A stretch of 32,321 bases of DNA from a virus, in the IMG/VR virus record IMGVR_UViG_3300042446_000293, positions 1-32,321 of that record; one strand, 5' to 3'. Positions 29,105 through 32,321 of this stretch are shown piece after piece. The translations under genes and the position numbers were made by a program. The notes under the pieces are model-generated. The model saw nothing but the letters and a program-made list of their open reading frames with translations. It had not been told where the DNA came from and made no database searches. Numbering within the stretch: position 1 is the stretch's first letter; every line of letters begins with the position of its first letter.

Positions 29105-29320
29105 ATGGAAGCAAGAAAAAAAGCAAAAGAGATATATGAAAAATATAAATTAATTTGTGATAATTTATTAAACAATTCAGGCAATAAAGAATTAGCTAAA
29201 CAATATTCTTTAATAGCAGTTAATCAAGTTATAGAAAGTCATTATAAATTATTATTAGGAGTAAACCCATCAGTTTATAATTTTTGGAAAGAAGTAAAAC
29301 AAGAAATAAAAAAATTATGA
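29105..29320 (+). CDS. Island gene 1: small helical protein (71 aa)
   Basis: The first of four plus-strand genes; a basic helical protein (MEARKKAKEIYEKYKLICDN, later LLLGVNPSVYNFWKEVKQE). It is the only gene group on the plus strand and lies between the tandem paralogues and the scaffold gene. Its stop overlaps the next start (ATGA). No family recognised. Confidence 0.7.
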   Translation: MEARKKAKEIYEKYKLICDNLLNNSGNKELAKQYSLIAVNQVIESHYKLLLGVNPSVYNFWKEVKQEIKKL

Positions 29321-29433
29321 TTTGGAAAGTATTTACATTTATTTTAGTTTATATTATACAAGCTAAAATTTGGATTGCATTAGGTAAATTAATTGAAAAA
29401 GAAAAACAAAATGAAACCAAAAAAACCAAGTGA
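29317..29433 (+). CDS. Island gene 2: membrane microprotein (38 aa)
   Basis: An ATGA overlap couples this 38-codon frame to gene 1. Residues 4-22 are one hydrophobic helix (KVFTFILVYIIQAKIWIALG) and the end is basic. Coupling on both sides and the membrane segment support it despite its length. Confidence 0.55.
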   Translation: MIWKVFTFILVYIIQAKIWIALGKLIEKEKQNETKKTK

Positions 29434-29650
29434 AGAATATTTAGATTTTTTAAGAAAATATAAAGAAGAAGAAGAAATATTTTTAATTGAAAATTGTTTG
29501 TATAGTAAATACAATACTATGCAAGAATATTTAGAAGATAAAATTAAACAACATATTCAATATTATATTGATGCAGGATTAGAACCTGTAGAAATAAAAG
29601 AATTTTTTAAGGGTATATCCTTATTTAATAAAATAAATTTAAACTTATAA
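29411..29650 (+). CDS. Island gene 3: helical protein (79 aa)
   Basis: The frame starts at ATG 29411 (MKPKKPSEEYLDFLRKYKEE) inside gene 2; an in-frame TTG at 29393 is less likely. The protein is charged and helical (about residues 5-65), ending with a hydrophobic stretch FKGISLFNKINLNL. No family recognised. Confidence 0.65.
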   Translation: MKPKKPSEEYLDFLRKYKEEEEIFLIENCLYSKYNTMQEYLEDKIKQHIQYYIDAGLEPVEIKEFFKGISLFNKINLNL

Positions 29651-29658
29651 CCTTAAAA

Positions 29659-29814
29659 ATGATTTTAAATTATATTTATATTTCGGTAAAAGATATAAAA
29701 GATGAAGCATTTGAAGTTCCTTTTTGGTTTACTTTTGTATTTATTTTTTTTATTATATTAAGTTGTTATTTAATAAAAAAATATGTAGAAAATTTGCCTT
29801 TTCATAAAGATTAA
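29659..29814 (+). CDS. Island gene 4: membrane protein (51 aa)
   Basis: A 51-codon frame with one strong transmembrane helix (residues 20-39, VPFWFTFVFIFFIILSCYLI) and a basic end. It follows gene 3 by eight bases and is closed by the hairpin at 29818-29846. Together with gene 2 it suggests a membrane-acting island. Confidence 0.6.
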   Translation: MILNYIYISVKDIKDEAFEVPFWFTFVFIFFIILSCYLIKKYVENLPFHKD

Positions 29815-29817
29815 TAA

Positions 29818-29846
29818 AAAAAGGGTAGAAATTAATCTACCCTTTA
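29818..29846. terminator. Terminator between island and paralogue genes
   Basis: AAAGGGTAGA (29820-29829) and TCTACCCTTT (29836-29845) form a perfect 10-bp stem with a 6-base loop; the T-run is stronger on the minus strand. It ends convergent transcription from both sides. Confidence 0.85.
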
Positions 29847-29849
29847 ATA

Positions 29850-30164
29850 TTATATTGATTTTATTTTAGTAAAAAAAGTTTGATAGCTTTTAACTAAATC
29901 TGTTAATCCTACTATTTCTTTTGGAATATCAACACCTAATTCATTAGCTTTTGAAACTGCACTACCATAAAATTTTTCAAAATCAGCAACTGCTCTTAAG
30001 CCACCATTAGCTAAAGTAAAATTACTTTCTATTTTTTCTTTTAAATCTTTTGCAGTTAATACTGCTTTTTTAATATCATCAAATAAAGCCAAATCTACTT
30101 TATGCGTTCCTAATTCAGTTTTAGTAAATAATTTACCAAATACATTTTTTTCTTGTGGTGTCAT
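29850..30164 (-). CDS. Conserved-type head-module protein, paralogue 2 (104 aa)
   Basis: The first 26 residues (MTPQEKNVFGKLFTKTELGT...) match the neighbouring 133-aa protein at about 21 of 26 positions; the rest is helical and more diverged. A tandem duplication is evident. It is followed by a terminator. In Bacteroidetes phages the single-copy form sits near the protease; the function is unknown. Confidence 0.7.
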   Translation of the reverse strand: MTPQEKNVFGKLFTKTELGTHKVDLALFDDIKKAVLTAKDLKEKIESNFTLANGGLRAVADFEKFYGSAVSKANELGVDIPKEIVGLTDLVKSYQTFFTKIKSI

Positions 30165-30195
30165 TTTTAATTTATTTAATTGTTGTTGTATTTTA

Positions 30196-30597
30196 TTACT
30201 TTCCTATTGATTTAATAGCATTATTCATATTACCTAAAGTATCATCAATTTGAGAAGCAAAATCATACATAGTCAAAATTTGTTTGTAAGAGTCTGTATT
30301 TTTAACATCTAAACCTAATTCAGTTCCTAATTTTTCAAATTTAGTTCTTAAGCCATCTACAACTTTTACTCTACCTTTTGCAAATCCTTGATTATTTGCA
30401 AAAAATTTATAACTTGAATTTAAAGTTGCTACAGATTTTTGTATTATAGCATCAGCTTTATTTGCGTTATCTAAAAACGTTTTAATGTTTTTTAATTCTG
30501 CTGTAATTTCATCTGTTACAGCTAATTCTACTTTGTGAGATGCTAATTCTGTTTTAGCAAATAATTTACTGAATACGTTTTTTTCTTGTGGTGTCAT
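30196..30597 (-). CDS. Conserved-type head-module protein, paralogue 1 (133 aa)
   Basis: Starts MTPQEKNVFSKLFAKTELAS and continues as a helical protein with many charged residues. It precedes its paralogue (29850-30164) with a 31-bp gap and follows the Cys-rich gene by 3 bases. Both belong to the head module between protease and scaffold. A structural or assembly role is inferred. Confidence 0.7.
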   Translation of the reverse strand: MTPQEKNVFSKLFAKTELASHKVELAVTDEITAELKNIKTFLDNANKADAIIQKSVATLNSSYKFFANNQGFAKGRVKVVDGLRTKFEKLGTELGLDVKNTDSYKQILTMYDFASQIDDTLGNMNNAIKSIGK

Positions 30598-30600
30598 TGT

Positions 30601-30795
30601 TTATCCGTTTACTCTTGTTATTACTCTTACTCCGTTATTTTCTGTAACGGTTACACTATCTACTCCTGTAGTTGCACCAATGCCTTGATTTTGTAAATCA
30701 CCATTGCAACATTCTTTACTATACGTGTTGTCATCACATAGACAACCTTTTTTACCATTTACTGGACTCGTTTTACTTTTTGTTTTCGTACTCAT
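30601..30795 (-). CDS. Small Cys-rich protein (64 aa)
   Basis: A conserved-looking core, KKGCLCDDNTYSKECCNGDL with QNQGIG after it (residues 14-39), has four cysteines as CxC and CC and could bind metal. The C-terminus is strand-like (DSVTVTENNGVRVITRV). It overlaps the protease end by 23 bp. I recognise the motif from Flavobacteriia phages, without a known function. Confidence 0.7.
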   Translation of the reverse strand: MSTKTKSKTSPVNGKKGCLCDDNTYSKECCNGDLQNQGIGATTGVDSVTVTENNGVRVITRVNG

Positions 30796-31366
30796 TTATT
30801 AAAGATTTAATTTGTTCAACAATACTTTCGTTTTTACTTAACTGCTTTTTTTCTTCTAATTTATCTGCAAAATATCCCTCTAATGAAAAACCTTTTACTT
30901 TTCCTGTTTTAACATAGTCATTCCAAATACCATCATCTTCAACTTTAACCGAAGCCATCCAAGTACCTACAGGCACACTTAAATTATAAATAGCAGATTT
31001 ATCTTTTGCCATATCTTCAACTATCCAACTTTCAACAACGGTTAAACCTTTAATTTCTTTACCGTGTTCTAAAGTCCAATTATTTTGGTTACCATTTTTA
31101 AAGAATAATTGACTTGCTTTGTTTACTGTATCTTTTGAAAAGTAAATATAATATTCATCTTCGCCATTACGTCTGTAAATTGGCTTTTCAGGAATTAAAA
31201 CAGCACCCATTAAAATACGCTTTTCAGTATCTACTTGAGCTAATTTAATTTCTTCTGCTTTTAACGCTACGAAATTAGACTCAATAGCAGGAGTTTCTAC
31301 TACACTAATAGCATCTACACCACTTAATACATCTTTATCGTCTATTATTAATTCTATCAGGTTCAT
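30773..31366 (-). CDS. Prohead protease, XkdF/S78-like (Peptidase_S78_2)
   Basis: From the ATG at 31366 the protein is 197 aa. A strand GAVLIPEKPIYR (about 54-65) and YYIYFSKDTV (72-81) lead to LEHGKEI with His101 and to VKGFSLEGYF with Ser161, the H and S of the S78-type serine protease, also GTWMASVKVEDDGIW. It would trim scaffold and capsid in the prohead. I prefer ATG 31366 over the ATG at 31387, because the upstream stretch is the shared TGTTTTTAAATAAA leader also seen before three other genes. The gene follows the tape measure after the circular junction. Confidence 0.82.
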   Translation of the reverse strand: MNLIELIIDDKDVLSGVDAISVVETPAIESNFVALKAEEIKLAQVDTEKRILMGAVLIPEKPIYRRNGEDEYYIYFSKDTVNKASQLFFKNGNQNNWTLEHGKEIKGLTVVESWIVEDMAKDKSAIYNLSVPVGTWMASVKVEDDGIWNDYVKTGKVKGFSLEGYFADKLEEKKQLSKNESIVEQIKSLINEYENKK

Positions 31367-31446
31367 ACTATTTTTATTTAAAAACATTAATTTCTATATT
31401 TTGTTATTTTTTATCCTAAACTTGCATTTTTAATTATATTTCTATC
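31321..31446. repeat. Terminal overlap block X (copy 2)
   Basis: Identical to 1-126 over all 126 bases; it holds the protease start, the intergenic gap and the last codons of the tape measure. Past 31446 the sequences diverge. Confidence 0.95.
31373..31386 (-). promoter_or_regulatory. Late-gene leader motif (protease)
   Basis: The TGTTTTTAAATAAA motif lies 6 bases before the ATG at 31366. It identifies this ATG rather than the one at 31387 as the start. Confidence 0.6.
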
Positions 31447-32321
31447 CATACTTTGTTGGCTTGTAACTTGGTTTGCAACTACAAACGCTTGTACAGGTTG
31501 TTGGCTTCCTAAAGTTTGTGCTAATTGATTAACACCTGTGTTACCTACTACGTTAAATTGAGGAGCAGCAGGAATAGATGGAGCAGCACCACCACCGCCT
31601 CCGCCACCACCGCTACTACCAGAAGCAGAAGCAGATTTCATTTTAGCAATTTGTATAGCACTAAAAACCCCAGCTAATCCCGCTTGTACATAAGGATATG
31701 CTGGAAATAATGCAGTAATAGGAGATTTTTGTGCAGTTGTATAAGCATTTTGTACACCTTGAATACCACTAACAACAGTTTGTGCTATTGCTGCTGCTTT
31801 ACCTATTTTAGAACCTCTACCTGCAACTTCTTGAATTAAATTTAAACCTTGATTTGCAAATTCTGCTTTAGCGTTAAATAATTGATTTTCTTTTTCAATT
31901 TCTTCATCTTTTAATTTTTTTACATCTTCTGTGCTTTTCTTTGCGGCATCATCTCTTGCAATAGATTTTTCAGACTCTTTAATCCAATAATTATTTTCCT
32001 CTTGTTCTTTAGTTAATTTTTTTTCTGCATCTTCTTTATCAAATTTATCTTGTAATTCTTTTTCTTTTGTACGTTGTGCTTCTTTTAAAGATAAAACTTT
32101 TTCAGAATTTTTACCATAATATTTTTCAGCTTCTGCAATTAAATCAGCATATTGTTTTTGAACTTGAAATAATTCCTCTGCTCTACGTTCTGCTTCTGTA
32201 TCAATTTCACCTTGTCTAATACGTTCTAAAGCATTTACTTTATCTTGTTCTAACTTAATTTCATTAGCATTATTTTCTTTTTGTTTTTCAACTCTTGTTT
32301 GTGCAGCTTGTTGTTCTATTG
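31411..32321 (-). CDS. Tail tape measure protein, allele B (3' part, cut by window end)
   Basis: The frame is open from the window edge to the stop at 31411 (302 codons plus stop). Its N-terminal part here (from 32321 down to about 32115) is almost identical to allele A, then it diverges: the hydrophobic region is different (AAIAQTVVSGIQGVQNAYTT..., then a FPAYPYVQAGLAGVFSAIQI stretch), and the Gly linker is shorter, before the shared end NIIKNASLG. The version is 42 bp (14 codons) shorter. It is the alternative tape-measure C-terminus in the same genomic place as allele A. Confidence 0.85.
   Translation of the reverse strand, partial: IEQQAAQTRVEKQKENNANEIKLEQDKVNALERIRQGEIDTEAERRAEELFQVQKQYADLIAEAEKYYGKNSEKVLSLKEAQRTKEKELQDKFDKEDAEKKLTKEQEENNYWIKESEKSIARDDAAKKSTEDVKKLKDEEIEKENQLFNAKAEFANQGLNLIQEVAGRGSKIGKAAAIAQTVVSGIQGVQNAYTTAQKSPITALFPAYPYVQAGLAGVFSAIQIAKMKSASASGSSGGGGGGGGAAPSIPAAPQFNVVGNTGVNQLAQTLGSQQPVQAFVVANQVTSQQSMDRNIIKNASLG
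32195..32321. repeat. Terminal overlap block Y (copy 2)
   Basis: The last 127 bases of the window equal 917-1043. The block ends the contig at a point of full identity with allele A. Confidence 0.95.

Noticed and set aside
29393-29410. TTG start for the third island gene
   Set aside because: An ATG at 29411 follows in frame with the usual A-rich context; TTG would be unusual for this genome.
30773-31387. Protease start at the ATG at 31387
   Set aside because: The seven extra codons are the TGTTTTTAAATAAA leader shared with three other late genes, so the ATG at 31366 is preferred.
31411-32321. A second, duplicated tape-measure gene in the same genome
   Set aside because: The flanks are exactly identical to positions 1-126 and 917-1043 and the protease start is repeated as well, which fits a contig overlap with two alleles better than a gene duplication.
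1-32321. CRISPR arrays, tRNA genes and insertion sequences
   Set aside because: No regularly spaced repeats, cloverleaf-like sequences or transposase-like frames were seen on either strand.

Overview
The window is a compact, strongly AT-rich tailed-phage genome (siphophage type) whose relatives infect Flavobacteriia/Bacteroidetes. The reasons are protein families typical of that group (a DUF3127 SSB-like protein, a DUF6291 replication protein, Bacteroidetes-type portal, capsid and tail chaperone), Bacteroidetes-style promoters (TTG, about 19-22 bp, then TAnnTTTG), A-rich gene leaders without a Shine-Dalgarno sequence, and heavy use of TAA stops. I see no integrase, CI-like lysogeny region, tRNA or DNA polymerase, so a lytic or non-integrating life style that uses the host replisome is inferred.

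The two ends of the window overlap. Bases 1-126 equal 31321-31446 and bases 917-1043 equal 32195-32321. Between these identical blocks lie two different versions of the 3' part of the tape-measure gene. The simplest reading is a circular genome of about 31.3 kb (31,320 bp with version A, 31,278 bp with version B), with two tape-measure alleles in the sampled population and a contig that runs once round the circle and through both arms of an assembly bubble.

Layout (nearly all genes on the minus strand, so transcription runs from high to low coordinates). 18.7-10.2 kb: early, replication and recombination genes (small early proteins, an HTH protein, a Sak/ERF-like protein, DUF3127 SSB-like, DUF6291, a RecA-fold ATPase, NinB, an adenine methyltransferase, NinG, a microprotein cluster), each block headed by a recognisable promoter. 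10.2-9.1 kb: a sigma-70-like regulator and small genes. 8.9-7.4 kb: terminase. 7.2-0.1 kb: tail module (chaperone pair with a probable -1 frameshift, tail completion, gp10-like, two large tail proteins, tape measure). Through the circular junction, 31.4-26.9 kb: prohead protease, paired paralogues, scaffold, capsid and tail tube, interrupted by a divergent plus-strand island of four small genes (29.1-29.8 kb). 26.8-21.0 kb: portal, connectors, receptor-binding/LamG fibre, two holin-like proteins and an M15 endolysin. 20.9-18.7 kb: a metallophosphoesterase, a small basic protein and a membrane-anchored, spanin-like protein.

The genes I judge most worth a second look are the chaperone frameshift (slippery A AAA AAT at 6668-6662), the structured, possibly attenuating leader before the replication operon (15738-15880), the back-to-back promoters with a candidate 60-nt RNA at 20886-21000, shared promoter/leader cassettes, and the two tape-measure alleles. 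All family assignments are from sequence patterns and memory; no search was run.
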